Source: Microvirga subterranea
GTDB taxonomy: Bacteria > Pseudomonadota > Alphaproteobacteria > Rhizobiales > Beijerinckiaceae
Assembly: GCF_003350535.1 (NCBI RefSeq)
Contig: NZ_QQBB01000003.1
Span: 372,001-436,000, forward strand
DNA length: 64,000 nt
Direction of reading: 5' to 3'
Shown here in pieces: positions 52,985 through 62,077 of this stretch; position 1 is the stretch's first letter; each line of letters begins with the position of its first letter. The notes under the pieces were generated by a model that saw nothing but the letters and a program-made list of their open reading frames with translations, ran no database searches and was not told the DNA's origin. The position numbers and the translations under genes are program-made.

Positions 52985-53515
52985 CTAGGCCGACATGTGC
53001 CGGAGCCAGCCTCCGAGATAGGCACCGGCGGAGGCGACGGTCAAGGCGGCGACCGCGAGCATCGCGATATCCTCAAGGCCCGCCAGCTCGATGCCGTAGG
53101 CGTTGGCCGCCAGGGCGAAGGCCGCGAACCCGATCTGCGCCGCCGTATTCAGCTTGCTGACGATCAGCGGCTTGATGGCCACGGGCCGGTCCATGACCCA
53201 GGACAGGAGCACGGCCGCCACGATCATCACGTCCCGGGACACCACCACGATGGCCAGCCAGCTCGGGATGGCCCCGACCACCGCGAGGGACACGTAGATC
53301 GAGACCAGGAGCGACTTGTCGGCTAGGGGATCGATGTAGGAGCCGAGCTCGCTGCGCATGTCGAAGTTCCGGGCGATGAACCCGTCGATCGCATCCGAGA
53401 CCCCGGCCACCACGAACAGCACGAAGGCCGCCGCCCAGCGCTGCTGCATGATCATCATGATCACGAAGGGGACGAGGATGAGCCGGCCGATGGTGATGAT
53501 GTTCGGAATGGTCAT
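52985..53515 (-). CDS. CDP-alcohol phosphatidyltransferase
   Basis: The 176-residue integral membrane protein carries the complete family motif D-x2-DG-x2-AR-x8-G-x3-D-x3-D (SDAIDGFIARNFDM...LGSYIDPLADK). MTIPNIITIGRLILVPFVIM at the start is typical of PgsA-type phosphatidylglycerophosphate synthases, which join CDP-diacylglycerol to glycerol-3-phosphate. A second pgsA elsewhere is possible, so the exact alcohol is uncertain. ATG 53515 is chosen; ATG 53524 adds three residues. It heads the minus-strand group ending in ppx. Confidence 0.9.
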   Translation of the reverse strand: MTIPNIITIGRLILVPFVIMMIMQQRWAAAFVLFVVAGVSDAIDGFIARNFDMRSELGSYIDPLADKSLLVSIYVSLAVVGAIPSWLAIVVVSRDVMIVAAVLLSWVMDRPVAIKPLIVSKLNTAAQIGFAAFALAANAYGIELAGLEDIAMLAVAALTVASAGAYLGGWLRHMSA

Positions 53516-53595
53516 CGGAGCCATGATGGCGGGACGGGCGGGCGAGTTCAATCGCGGCCCGGCGGGATGAGGATAGCGGGGACGATCCCGGTGTC

Positions 53596-54027
53596 TCAGA
53601 CGTGTACGCGGTCGAGGTCCGGCAGGAGGACGACGCTCTCCTGCTCGTTGGGATCGGTCCTGGCGATCACCGCCGTGCAGGGCTCGGTGCTGCTCGCGTT
53701 GTAGGGCTGGTGCGGGACATTCGCCGGGATGTAGAGAAAATCCCCGGGCCGTATGTCCACGTGCTGTTCCAGGCCCTCGCCGAACCACATTCCGGCGTCT
53801 CCGCTCAGAACGTAGATGGCGGATTCGTGCGCCTCATGCTTGTGGGCCTTCGCCTTGGCGCCCGGCGGCATGGTCAGGATCTGAAGGTGGAGCCCCTTCG
53901 AGCCGACCGTTTCGGCCGAGATCCCGGGTGCATAGGTGAGCCCCTGCTTCCCGACGAATTCCGTTCCGGCGCGAACGACCCTGCAGGTCGGGGCGGTATC
54001 GTGGACGGGCCGAGCTGATGCGATCAC
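53596..54027 (-). CDS. Cupin-domain protein
   Basis: The 143-residue protein starts at GTG 54027 with GGAGG five bases upstream. It is a single cupin barrel with the metal motifs KAHKHEAHESAIYVLSGDA and GDFLYIPANVPHQPYNASS. This form, with three His and a Glu, is common in metal-dependent isomerases or dioxygenases of small size, as well as in regulatory cupins. No substrate is indicated by neighbours. It diverges from purM. Confidence 0.85.
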   Translation of the reverse strand: MIASARPVHDTAPTCRVVRAGTEFVGKQGLTYAPGISAETVGSKGLHLQILTMPPGAKAKAHKHEAHESAIYVLSGDAGMWFGEGLEQHVDIRPGDFLYIPANVPHQPYNASSTEPCTAVIARTDPNEQESVVLLPDLDRVHV

Positions 54028-54225
54028 AGATGCCTCCCGGGATGAGAGCAGGCCGGTCGATGCAATGCGGCGGCCGGTTTCGGGACGAGAATAGCCCCCG
54101 GGCAATCGCCCTGGCAACGCTGTCCGGCGAACCCGCGCAGCGCTCCACTTTACCGGGAATGTGCCTAAATCCCCTTGCCTTTCGGCCCCCTCTCGCCTTA
54201 CTCCCCCCACAACACGGGGTGTGCC

Positions 54226-55293
54226 ATGACCGAGAAGCAGCAGAACGGCCTGACCTATGCCCAGGCGGGCGTCGATATCGACGCCGGCAACGCCATGGTC
54301 GACCAGATCAAGCCCCTGGTGCGGTCGACGCGCCGCCCCGGGGCGGACGCGGAGATCGGCGGGTTCGGCGGGCTCTTCGACCTCAAGGCCGCCGGCTTCA
54401 AGGACCCGATTCTGGTCGCCGCCAATGACGGCGTCGGCACCAAGGTGAAGATCGCCATCGACACGGAGCACCACGACACGATCGGGATCGACCTCGTGGC
54501 GATGTGCGTGAACGACATCATCGTCCAGGGCGCCGAGCCCCTGTTCTTCCTCGATTATTTCGCCACCGGGAAGCTCTCGCCGGAGGTGGGCGTCGCCATC
54601 GTCAAGGGCATCGCGGACGGCTGCCGTCTGGCGGGCTGCGCCCTGATCGGCGGTGAGACCGCCGAGATGCCCGGCCTCTACGCCCGCGGCGACTACGACC
54701 TCGCGGGCTTCGCGGTCGGGGCGGCCGAGCGCGGGACCCTGCTGCCAAAGGCCGTGAAGGCCGGCGACGTCCTGATCGGCCTGCCCTCCTCGGGCGTTCA
54801 TTCCAACGGCTTCTCCCTCGTGCGCCGGATCGTCGAGATGTCCGGCCTCGCCTGGGGTGCCCCCGCCCCCTTCGCGTCGGACCGGAGCCTCGCCAAGGCC
54901 CTGCTGGAGCCGACCCGGATCTACGTGAAATCCCTGCTGAAGGTCCTGAAGGGGGGCGACGGCATCAACGCGCTCTGCCACATCACTGGCGGCGGCTTCC
55001 CGGACAACATCCCGCGCGTCCTGCCCGACGGCATCGGCGTCCGGCTCGATCTCGACGCCATCCCGGTCCCGCCCATCTTCGGCTGGCTCGCCAAGACCGG
55101 CGGCGTGGCCGAAGCCGAGATGCTGCGCACCTTCAACTGCGGCATCGGCATGATCGTGGTGGCGGACGCCGCCCGGGCGGATGCGGTCATGCAGCGCCTG
55201 ATCCAGGCTGGCGAGAGCCCGGTCCGCATCGGCGAGACCATCGCGCATGACGGCGGCGAACCCGTCAAGACGGCAGGCAGCCTCAAGTTCTGA
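54226..55293 (+). CDS. purM: Phosphoribosylformylglycinamidine cyclo-ligase
   Basis: The 355-residue AIR synthetase makes 5-aminoimidazole ribonucleotide from FGAM and ATP in purine synthesis. It starts [20 protein letters not shown], then shows [60 protein letters not shown] and [20 protein letters not shown]. The length matches the family. It is followed one base later by purN. Confidence 0.97.
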   Translation: MTEKQQNGLTYAQAGVDIDAGNAMVDQIKPLVRSTRRPGADAEIGGFGGLFDLKAAGFKDPILVAANDGVGTKVKIAIDTEHHDTIGIDLVAMCVNDIIVQGAEPLFFLDYFATGKLSPEVGVAIVKGIADGCRLAGCALIGGETAEMPGLYARGDYDLAGFAVGAAERGTLLPKAVKAGDVLIGLPSSGVHSNGFSLVRRIVEMSGLAWGAPAPFASDRSLAKALLEPTRIYVKSLLKVLKGGDGINALCHITGGGFPDNIPRVLPDGIGVRLDLDAIPVPPIFGWLAKTGGVAEAEMLRTFNCGIGMIVVADAARADAVMQRLIQAGESPVRIGETIAHDGGEPVKTAGSLKF

Positions 55294-55294
55294 C

Positions 55295-55942
55295 ATGACC
55301 CGCCGCCGCATCGCCATCCTGATCTCGGGCCGGGGCTCCAACATGGCCTCGCTCATCGAGGCGGCGCGCGCGCCGGGCTACCCGGCTGAAGTCGCCCTCG
55401 TCCTGTCGAACCGCCCGGATGCGGAGGGGCTGGTGCGGGCAAGGGAAGCGGGGATCGAGGCCCTCGCCATCGACCATAAGGCCTATTCGACGAGGGAGAG
55501 CTTCGAGCAGGCCCTCGATGCGGCCCTGCGGGAGCGCGGCATCGAGTTCGTCTGCCTGGCGGGCTTCATGCGGGTGCTCACCAACTGGTTCGTGGAGCGC
55601 TGGCAGGGCCGGATGATCAACATCCACCCGTCCCTCCTGCCCCTCTTCCGCGGCACCCACACCCACCGCCGGGCCCTGGAGGAAGGCGTGCTGGTCCACG
55701 GCTGCACGGTGCATTTCGTGGTGCCGGAGCTCGATGCCGGCCCGATCGTGGCCCAGGCCGCCGTGCCGGTGGTCCCCGGCGACACCGAGGAGAGCCTAGC
55801 GCAGCGCATCCTGGTGCAGGAGCACGTCCTCTACCCGCAGGCGCTGGCGATGATCTGCAGCGGGCGCGCCCGGCTGGAGAACGGGCGGGTGGTGTTTTCG
55901 CAAGGATGGGGCGCCGGCGGGGCGCTGCGGTCGCCGGGCTGA
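55295..55942 (+). CDS. purN: Phosphoribosylglycinamide formyltransferase
   Basis: The 215-residue protein uses 10-formyl-THF to formylate GAR. It has ILISGRGSNMASLIEAAR for GAR binding, ERWQGRMINIHPSLLPLFRG with the catalytic Asn/His, and TVHFVVPELDAGPIVAQAAV with the catalytic Asp. Its start is one base after the purM stop, as in many proteobacteria. A ~150-bp palindromic repeat begins immediately after the stop. Confidence 0.97.
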   Translation: MTRRRIAILISGRGSNMASLIEAARAPGYPAEVALVLSNRPDAEGLVRAREAGIEALAIDHKAYSTRESFEQALDAALRERGIEFVCLAGFMRVLTNWFVERWQGRMINIHPSLLPLFRGTHTHRRALEEGVLVHGCTVHFVVPELDAGPIVAQAAVPVVPGDTEESLAQRILVQEHVLYPQALAMICSGRARLENGRVVFSQGWGAGGALRSPG

Positions 55943-55947
55943 GAACT

Positions 55948-56096
55948 CGCACGCCAAGCGCAACGGAGCCCTCCTCCCCCTTGTGGGGAGGAGTTGGAGG
56001 TGGGGGTGTAAGCGATAGCCTATGACGGTCTGGCGCCCACACCCCCACCCCTAGCCCCTCCCCACAAGGGGGAGGGAAAGCGCGCCTCATCCTGAA
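55948..56096. repeat. Dispersed palindromic repeat, copy 1
   Basis: This ~149-bp element lies between the convergent purN and the 56115 gene. Arms of the type CCTCCCCCTTGTGGGGAGG and CCTCCCCACAAGGGGGAGG are exact reverse complements. The centre has AGCGATAGCCTATGACGGTC followed by TGGCGCC, identical to copy 2 at 61924-62073. The flanking GCACG..AAGCGC.ACGGAGCC and CATCCTGAA are also shared, which defines the element ends. Confidence 0.85.
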
Positions 56097-56114
56097 AGGA
56101 TAGTGCGCGATCCC

Positions 56115-56477
56115 TTACAGCGACGGCCGCTGCAGGTTGCAGGAATCGATCGCGCCGAGCGCCTTGGCGCGGGCGGTGTCGTTGAACACGCCCGTGTCGC
56201 GATAGGCCTGGACCTCGTCGGCGCTCAAGGACCGCATGGTGCGGCCGGCATAGCAGTCGCACTTGCGGGCGAGCGATGACTCGCTGACGTTCTGGATCTT
56301 CGCCTGGGTGACCGCGCAGGCCTGGCTCACCCGCGAGCGCAACTCGCCCATGCTTGCCGTCTTCAGGGCCGGGTCGGGCTGGTACATGGTGGGGGTGTTG
56401 GAGGCGGCCGCAAGGGCCGCCGTCGCGGACAGGGAAAGAGCGGCGGCGGCCAGGAACGCGCGGAAACCGGAAGACAT
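56115..56477 (-). CDS. Small periplasmic hypothetical protein
   Basis: The 120-residue protein starts at ATG 56477 (MSSGFRAFLAAAALSLSATA) with GAGG nine bases upstream. The signal peptide ends at ALAA. The mature protein is helical with four Cys (SQACAVTQAK, RKCDCYAGR, IDSCNLQ), possibly two disulfides. SADEVQAYRDTGVFNDTARA is its most distinctive segment. Function is unknown. Confidence 0.65.
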   Translation of the reverse strand: MSSGFRAFLAAAALSLSATAALAAASNTPTMYQPDPALKTASMGELRSRVSQACAVTQAKIQNVSESSLARKCDCYAGRTMRSLSADEVQAYRDTGVFNDTARAKALGAIDSCNLQRPSL

Positions 56478-56566
56478 CGGACAAGCCCTCGAAGGATGAA
56501 ACACTCAAGCTTAAGGATAGGGCCGCCACGTCAGGGTCAAGGGCGAGTCGGATTTAGCCTTAAGAC

Positions 56567-58720
56567 TTAGCCAACGACCGGCTCGGGCCGTTCATGCTTC
56601 GAGGACGTCTGCGGCACCGCCGCGGGATCGGGAGCAGCCTTTTCCAGCGCCACCCGGTTGTCGTGGAACGCCGCGCCGCCGTAGGGCGCGACCTGGTCGG
56701 CGCCCGTGAGGGTGTTGATGCCGCGACCGTAAGGGTGCGCCGCGTTGGGCCAAACCGATTCCGCGATCAGCACCCCGCGCCGCACCCCGTCGAACAGGCG
56801 GGCGCGCAGGAAGACCTCGCCGCGATGGTTCTTCAGCTTCACCCAGTCCCCGTCGACGATGCCCTGCCGCTCCGCGTCGTCCGGGTGGATCATCACTTCG
56901 GGCCGCCCCTCCTTGGTCTTCGAGGTCGGGGTCTCGGTGAAGGTTGAGTTGAGGAAGTTGCGCGCCGGGCTGGTGGCGAGGCGGAAGGGATGCTCCTCGG
57001 TCGCCTCCTCGATTACGGCCCAGTGGTCCGGAAAGGCCGGGATCTCGGCCCAGGGCCCCATCGGGCCGTTGTTGCCGGAGGGTATGCTGGTCCAGTCGGG
57101 CCGGAAGCGGAACTTACCGTCCGGATAGGCGAAGCCGTTGAGGTAATGCGCGTCCTCGAAGGAGGGCTGCGCATCCACATGGACCTGCTGCTCCAGGTGC
57201 TCGATCCCGTCCCAGCCGGAATGGCGCAGGGTCCAGTCGATGATCTCTCGCGGCTCCATGGTGAAGCCGCGGTGCTCGGCGCCGACCCGCGCGGCGATTT
57301 CGCGGATCACCTCATGATTGGAACGGCATTCGCCCGGAGGATCGATGAGCTTGGCGCCGAGCTGGTAGTACTGGTGGCCGCCGCCGGAATAGAGATCGTC
57401 GTGCTCCATGAACATGGTCGCGGGCAGCACGATGTCGGCCATCATGGCCGTCTCGGTCATGAACTGCTCGTGGACGCAGACGAACAGGTCCTCGCGGGCA
57501 AAGCCCCGCTTCACCAGCTCCTGCTCCGGCGCCACGGAGACCGGGTTGGTGTTCTGGATCAGCATCGCGGTCACGGCAGGGCCGTCGTAGAGCGCCTCCC
57601 GGTCGCCGGTGAGGACGCGCCCGATCTGCGACTGGTCGAGCCGGCGGATCGTCGGGTCGATGGCGTCGTGTCCCTCGATCAGCGCCTTGTTCCAGCGATA
57701 GATCGCGCTGTTGTTGTGGAACGCGCCGCCGCCCTCGTGCCTCCAGGCGCCCGTCACGGCCGGAATGCAGGAGGCGGCATGCATGTTGATGGAGCCGTTG
57801 CGCTGGCGGCCGAAGCCGTAGCCGAGGCGGAAATAGCTGCGCTTGCGCTCGCCCACGAGCTTCGCGAAGGCCTCGATCTCCCCGACCGACAGGCCCGTGA
57901 TCCGCGACGCCCATTCCGGATCGCGGGTCCGCAGGTGCTCCTCGAATTCGCGTGGGTGGTCGGTGTAGCGCTCGAGGTAGTCACGGTCGGCGTAGCCGTC
58001 GCGGAAGAGCACGTGCATGACCGCGCAGGCCAGCGCCCCGTCGGTGCCCGGCCGTACGAGCAGCGCCAAGTCTGCCTGCTTCATGGTCGGGTTCATGTAG
58101 ACGTCGATCGCGACGATCTTGGCCCCGCGCTCCTTACGGGCGCGAGCCGCATGGGTCATCACGTTGACCTGGGTGTGGACCGGGTTGGTGCCCCAGATCA
58201 CGATGCAGTCGGAGACCGCCATCTCGCGCGGGTCGGGACCGGCGAGCCTGCCGGTGCCGGCCACGAAGCCCGTGTAGGCGGTCGCCGTGCAGATGGTGGA
58301 ATACTGGCCCGAATAGCGCTTCACGTGGCGCAGGCGGTTGATGCCGTCGCGCATCACGTAGCCCATCGTGCCCGCGTAGTAATAGGGCCAGACGGATTGC
58401 GAGCCGAACGCCCGCTCCGCCTCAAGGAACTTCTGCGCCACGATGTCGAGCGCCTCGTCCCAGGAGATGCGCTCGAACTGCCCGGACCCCTTCGGGCCGG
58501 TTCGCCTGAGCGGATGCAGCAGCCGGTCCGGGTGGTGGATCCGCTCCGCATAGCGCGCCACCTTCGCGCAGATCACGCCTGCCGTGTAGCGGTTGGTCTG
58601 TGCTCCGTGCACCCGCCCGATGGTGCGCCCGTCGATCACCTCGACGTCGAGGGAGCAGGTCGAGGGGCAGTCGTGCGGGCAGACCGAGGGGCGACGTTCG
58701 ATGCGGGGCGCTTGGTTCAT
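56567..58720 (-). CDS. Molybdopterin-dependent oxidoreductase (DMSO reductase superfamily)
   Basis: The 717-residue protein has an N-terminal [4Fe-4S] set (SVCPHDCPSTCSLDV with a fourth Cys in AGVICAKVARYAER) and the molybdopterin domains: CIVIWGTNPVHTQVNVMTHA, VAIDVYMNPTMKQADLALLV and FMTETAMMADIVLPATMFME. The C-terminal MoCo-dinucleotide domain has LATSPARNFLNSTF and EVMIHPDDAERQGIVDGDWV. No Tat signal is seen, so it should be cytoplasmic. No partner iron-sulfur or membrane subunit gene is adjacent, so substrate and electron partner are unknown. Confidence 0.92.
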   Translation of the reverse strand: MNQAPRIERRPSVCPHDCPSTCSLDVEVIDGRTIGRVHGAQTNRYTAGVICAKVARYAERIHHPDRLLHPLRRTGPKGSGQFERISWDEALDIVAQKFLEAERAFGSQSVWPYYYAGTMGYVMRDGINRLRHVKRYSGQYSTICTATAYTGFVAGTGRLAGPDPREMAVSDCIVIWGTNPVHTQVNVMTHAARARKERGAKIVAIDVYMNPTMKQADLALLVRPGTDGALACAVMHVLFRDGYADRDYLERYTDHPREFEEHLRTRDPEWASRITGLSVGEIEAFAKLVGERKRSYFRLGYGFGRQRNGSINMHAASCIPAVTGAWRHEGGGAFHNNSAIYRWNKALIEGHDAIDPTIRRLDQSQIGRVLTGDREALYDGPAVTAMLIQNTNPVSVAPEQELVKRGFAREDLFVCVHEQFMTETAMMADIVLPATMFMEHDDLYSGGGHQYYQLGAKLIDPPGECRSNHEVIREIAARVGAEHRGFTMEPREIIDWTLRHSGWDGIEHLEQQVHVDAQPSFEDAHYLNGFAYPDGKFRFRPDWTSIPSGNNGPMGPWAEIPAFPDHWAVIEEATEEHPFRLATSPARNFLNSTFTETPTSKTKEGRPEVMIHPDDAERQGIVDGDWVKLKNHRGEVFLRARLFDGVRRGVLIAESVWPNAAHPYGRGINTLTGADQVAPYGGAAFHDNRVALEKAAPDPAAVPQTSSKHERPEPVVG

Positions 58721-58736
58721 GGCGGCTTACCGGAGC

Positions 58737-60710
58737 CTAGTCTGCGAGGTTCTGAAAGTTGTGGCGCAACATCATGACGGCTCCGTCCTTCTTGAGATTG
58801 AGGATCTCCTCGTAGATGGCAATCGCCATGTCACAATACTGTGCCCGGTGAGCCGGACTAAGGTCCTTTTCGGCTAAAATTTGAAGATTGTCGACGCCGA
58901 AGCGGCCCGCCAGCCGGTTGATGACAGCTTCCCAGTAGGGCTCGGTAGCCTTCTCCGAAATCGGGCTGCGCGAGCTTGCCGTCTTCAAGATTCGCTCGTT
59001 GATCTCCAGCTCCCGCTTGCGAAGATCCGCCGGAAGGTAGCTTGCATAGTTTTTCGTTGCGCCGACTCCTGAGGCATATTCATAGCAAAGCTGCCTGTCG
59101 ATCGATGCTAAGGCTTTGTACTGATCGACCATCAACCGCCCCTGGTCGAGAACGGTCTGGTCGTCGGCCAACGGACGGTAGCTGCCGATGACGGGCAAGA
59201 GGCGAGCACGTGCGGCGTCGATCAGTCGCCCTTCGGATTCTCCGGATAGATATCCGGCGTTCATCTCATCCACGATCTTGGCGAAGTCGGCCGGCCGCAC
59301 GGATTTGAGGGTCGCGAAGAGCGAATTGACCTCGGTGAAGCGCTGCTCCATCTGCTCCCGCGATATCGTGGTTCCCCATCCCGACGCAGCGAATTTGTAG
59401 ACATCCGCTACGCCGGTGACGACACGCGCGGCCGTGAGCTCTTCGTGCTTGGGAAACCACATGCTCTCATTCGGCGTCGACAGCGCTCGCGACACGAAAT
59501 CGGATGCCATGCCGGATGAAACCATGAGCGCTCTCTGCGTGCTGGATGCATTGCGCGCTTCGCCGGCTTTCATCCCTGGAAAGGTAGGTGCATGAAAGCC
59601 GAGGCGTCCGGTCGGATGGATCCACCGCTCACGCCCTGCCGCAAAGGCGAGTGTGCAGGCGGATGCACATCGCGCCGCCGTGTAGGTGATGAGATTTCGG
59701 TCCTTGATGGACCGGTAGAGCTTTTCGGCCTCGCCTAATCGCCCGCCATCGCTGTTCAGGTGAACGACCTTCACCTGGGGAGCCGCTTTCAGGATGCGTT
59801 CGAAGTCTTCGTTCAGACCATATTTGAAGCCGCCGGAGACCTCGACCTCCGTCCCGTTCCGCATGATGCGGATGGCATAGGCGGGAATATCCGGATCGTC
59901 GAGAAACGCCATCCGGGTCGCTTCGCGGATCTGAGGATATCCGGTCTGATTGAATTCCACGGCGACCTGCAGGAGGCCGAGGATTACCGCGAGTTTGGCA
60001 AGACCTGCCCAGAGGCGCCAGCGCCCGCGCTCCACATGTCGGTTCGCGGACCGCCAGATACCGACAAGCTGCCAGACCAGAATTAGGCAGATGCCTGTCC
60101 AGACGAGCACCAGCGTGCCTAGAACGTTGATCGGGTTGTATCCCTGGCTGGACGACAGCGCCGCAGAAACGCCTGCTGCAAAGACCAGAGCAGCCACATT
60201 CGCAAGAAATCCGAAGATCCAATAGGAAACCCAGAGAGGGAACTCGCCCCGCCAGTGGCGCGCGATGAAGTTGTTTGATTTTACCGCGGCGTCCCCTCTT
60301 TCAATTCCTGAAACGCGGGCAGCCGGGTACGGAGCGCCGGGGTCGGATACCTGAGCCGCGTTCTCGGGATCAACCGTCTGCTGCCCCCCGGCGGCAGGGG
60401 CTGAGGATGTCTCGGCCCAGATGGATGCTCCATCCGCCGCCGAACGTGCGGCTCTTCCCTCCCGAAACAGGCCGATGACAAGCCAGACGATCTGAGGGAT
60501 GACAAGGGCCGCGAAGGCTTTCTGGAAATTCGGCTCCCCACCATCGGCAGTACCTATGGCCCTGAGGACCGTCATGAGGAAAAGGGAAAGTGCGTTCGCG
60601 ACGAGGATCCGAGGGATCCTGGCATCCCACTGCCTCAGCAGCCAGAGGAAAAGCTGCGTGATCGCTGCGATGACGAGCAGCGCTCCCAGGAGATAGCCAA
60701 TAGATTGCAC
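58737..60710 (-). CDS. Multi-spanning membrane protein with ClpP-like domain
   Basis: The 657-residue protein has about six helices in residues 1-255 (for example IGYLLGALLVIAAITQLFLW, FLANVAALVFAAGVSAAL, LVLVWTGICLILVWQLVGIW). Residues ~275-420 look like a ClpP/SppA-type fold: VVHLNSDGGRLGEAEKLYRS is the oxyanion-type loop, ARCASACTLAFAAGRERW holds a candidate Ser nucleophile and GRLGFHAPTF a candidate His. The remainder is helical with scattered Cys. It resembles COG3904-type predicted periplasmic proteases, but the fused membrane part is unusual. It is a single gene, GC-poorer than its neighbours. Confidence 0.75.
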   Translation of the reverse strand: MQSIGYLLGALLVIAAITQLFLWLLRQWDARIPRILVANALSLFLMTVLRAIGTADGGEPNFQKAFAALVIPQIVWLVIGLFREGRAARSAADGASIWAETSSAPAAGGQQTVDPENAAQVSDPGAPYPAARVSGIERGDAAVKSNNFIARHWRGEFPLWVSYWIFGFLANVAALVFAAGVSAALSSSQGYNPINVLGTLVLVWTGICLILVWQLVGIWRSANRHVERGRWRLWAGLAKLAVILGLLQVAVEFNQTGYPQIREATRMAFLDDPDIPAYAIRIMRNGTEVEVSGGFKYGLNEDFERILKAAPQVKVVHLNSDGGRLGEAEKLYRSIKDRNLITYTAARCASACTLAFAAGRERWIHPTGRLGFHAPTFPGMKAGEARNASSTQRALMVSSGMASDFVSRALSTPNESMWFPKHEELTAARVVTGVADVYKFAASGWGTTISREQMEQRFTEVNSLFATLKSVRPADFAKIVDEMNAGYLSGESEGRLIDAARARLLPVIGSYRPLADDQTVLDQGRLMVDQYKALASIDRQLCYEYASGVGATKNYASYLPADLRKRELEINERILKTASSRSPISEKATEPYWEAVINRLAGRFGVDNLQILAEKDLSPAHRAQYCDMAIAIYEEILNLKKDGAVMMLRHNFQNLAD

Positions 60711-60787
60711 GTGCGGCCCCGATCGCTTCTTTTGGAGGTCAACCTACACGGGCGTCCTGGGGCAGCAAGCTCTATTCGCAAAGAAAA

Positions 60788-60805
60788 GGCCGCCCGGAGG
60801 CGGCC
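60788..60805 (-). terminator. Rho-independent terminator of ndk
   Basis: GGCCGCC (60788-60794) pairs with GGCGGCC (60799-60805) across CGGA. On the minus strand TTTTCTT follows. It is 55 bp beyond the ndk stop. Confidence 0.85.
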
Positions 60806-60859
60806 TGTGTCTTTGTGTCGTTCCCGGCTCTTCAAGCGGCCGGGGATGACGCCCCGGTC

Positions 60860-61282
60860 TTAGCCGACGATCTCGTTGCCCGAGAAGAACTGGGCGATCT
60901 CGATCTTGGCGTTGTCCTGGCTGTCAGAGCCGTGGACGGAGTTCTCGCCGATCGACTTGGCGTAGAGCTTGCGGATCGTGCCCTCGGCGGCGCTCTCCGG
61001 GTTGGTGGCGCCCATGATCTCGCGGTAGCGGGCGACGGCGTTCTCGCCCTCGAGCACCTGCACCACGACCGGGCCGGAGATCATGAAGTCCACGAGCTCG
61101 CCGAAGAAGGGACGCTCCTTGTGGACGGCGTAGAAGGTCTCGGCCTCGCGGCGGCTCATGAGAACGCGCTTCTGCGCCACGATGCGCAGGCCGGCCTTCT
61201 CGATGACGGCGTTGACGGCGCCGGTCAGGTTCCGCTCGGTCGCGTCGGGCTTGATGATGGAGAACGTGCGCTCGGTGGCCAT
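60860..61282 (-). CDS. ndk: Nucleoside diphosphate kinase
   Basis: The 140-residue protein starts [20 protein letters not shown]. The catalytic His is in [20 protein letters not shown], and the nucleotide site includes [20 protein letters not shown] and [15 protein letters not shown] [20 protein letters not shown]. It equilibrates NTP pools by a phospho-His mechanism. Length and motifs are standard. Confidence 0.98.
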   Translation of the reverse strand: MATERTFSIIKPDATERNLTGAVNAVIEKAGLRIVAQKRVLMSRREAETFYAVHKERPFFGELVDFMISGPVVVQVLEGENAVARYREIMGATNPESAAEGTIRKLYAKSIGENSVHGSDSQDNAKIEIAQFFSGNEIVG

Positions 61283-61456
61283 GGGAAAACTCGCTTCTTT
61301 GATGGAATTTCGAAAGTGCGGCGCTTATAGCGGCGCGCTCCCCCGCCCTCAAGCGCCTTTTCGCTCCTGCGAAAGGCCAGGCTTGGAAAGGTTAAGTCCC
61401 GGCCCTACTCTCCCTGCGCACCGGCCCGTCCGAAGGCCGGCCTATGGGAGAACGCC

Positions 61457-61861
61457 ATGAAAACGTCTATCCTCGCCGCCCTCGGGCTCCTCGTGCTCGC
61501 CGGATCGGCCCAGGCGCAGACCTCCGACCCCAGCGGCACCTACCTGAGCGAAAGCGGCGAGACCCGGGTGCGGATCGCCCGCTGCGGACAGGCCTATTGC
61601 GGCACCATCGTGAGCGTTCAGGGCGACGCGAAGGATTCCAACAACCCGGACCCGGGCCAGCGCGGCCGCAGCCTCGTGGGCGTGCAGATGATCTCCAACA
61701 TCGTCCCCTCGGGCGAGGGCTTTACGGGCCAGCTCTACAACTACAAGGACGGAAAGACCTATTCGGGCAAGATGAGCTTCCAGGGCAAGGCGATGCAGCT
61801 CTCCGGCTGCGTCCTCGGCGGCCTGATCTGCCGCTCCCAGACCTGGTCGAAGGTGAATTAG
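61457..61861 (+). CDS. DUF2147 exported protein
   Basis: The 134-residue protein has a signal peptide (MKTSILAALGLLVLAGSAQA) and the DUF2147 pattern: DPSGTYLSESGETRVRIARC, QAYCGTIVSV, DGKTYSGKMSFQGKAMQLSG and a C-terminal SQTWSKVN. DUF2147 proteins are small periplasmic beta-barrel-like (lipocalin-type) domains of unknown ligand. The four Cys may form disulfides. It is followed by a dispersed repeat and a convergent gene. Confidence 0.88.
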   Translation: MKTSILAALGLLVLAGSAQAQTSDPSGTYLSESGETRVRIARCGQAYCGTIVSVQGDAKDSNNPDPGQRGRSLVGVQMISNIVPSGEGFTGQLYNYKDGKTYSGKMSFQGKAMQLSGCVLGGLICRSQTWSKVN

Positions 61862-61923
61862 CGACGCCGCCCTTCTCTCACCCGAGAGGTTGCCAGCGAC
61901 GTGAGAAGGAGACGCAGGAAGGT

Positions 61924-62073
61924 TCGCACGGGAAGCGCGACGGAGCCCTCTCCCCCCTTGTGGGGGAGAGTTGGAGAGGGGGGTGTGAGCGATAGCCTAT
62001 GACGGTCTGGCGCCAGCACCCCCACCCTTGGTCCCTCCCCACAAGGGGGAGGGAAAAGGCGCCACATCCTGAA
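61924..62073. repeat. Dispersed palindromic repeat, copy 2
   Basis: The ~150-bp element lies between the convergent DUF2147 and glutathione S-transferase genes. It shares TTCGCACG, GCG.ACGGAGCCCTC, the CCCCCTTGTGGGG-type arms, AGCGATAGCCTATGACGGTC followed by TGGCGCC, CCCCACAAGGGGGAGGGAAA and CATCCTGAA with copy 1. The right-hand gene ends 5 bp beyond it. Confidence 0.85.
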
Positions 62074-62077
62074 CTGA

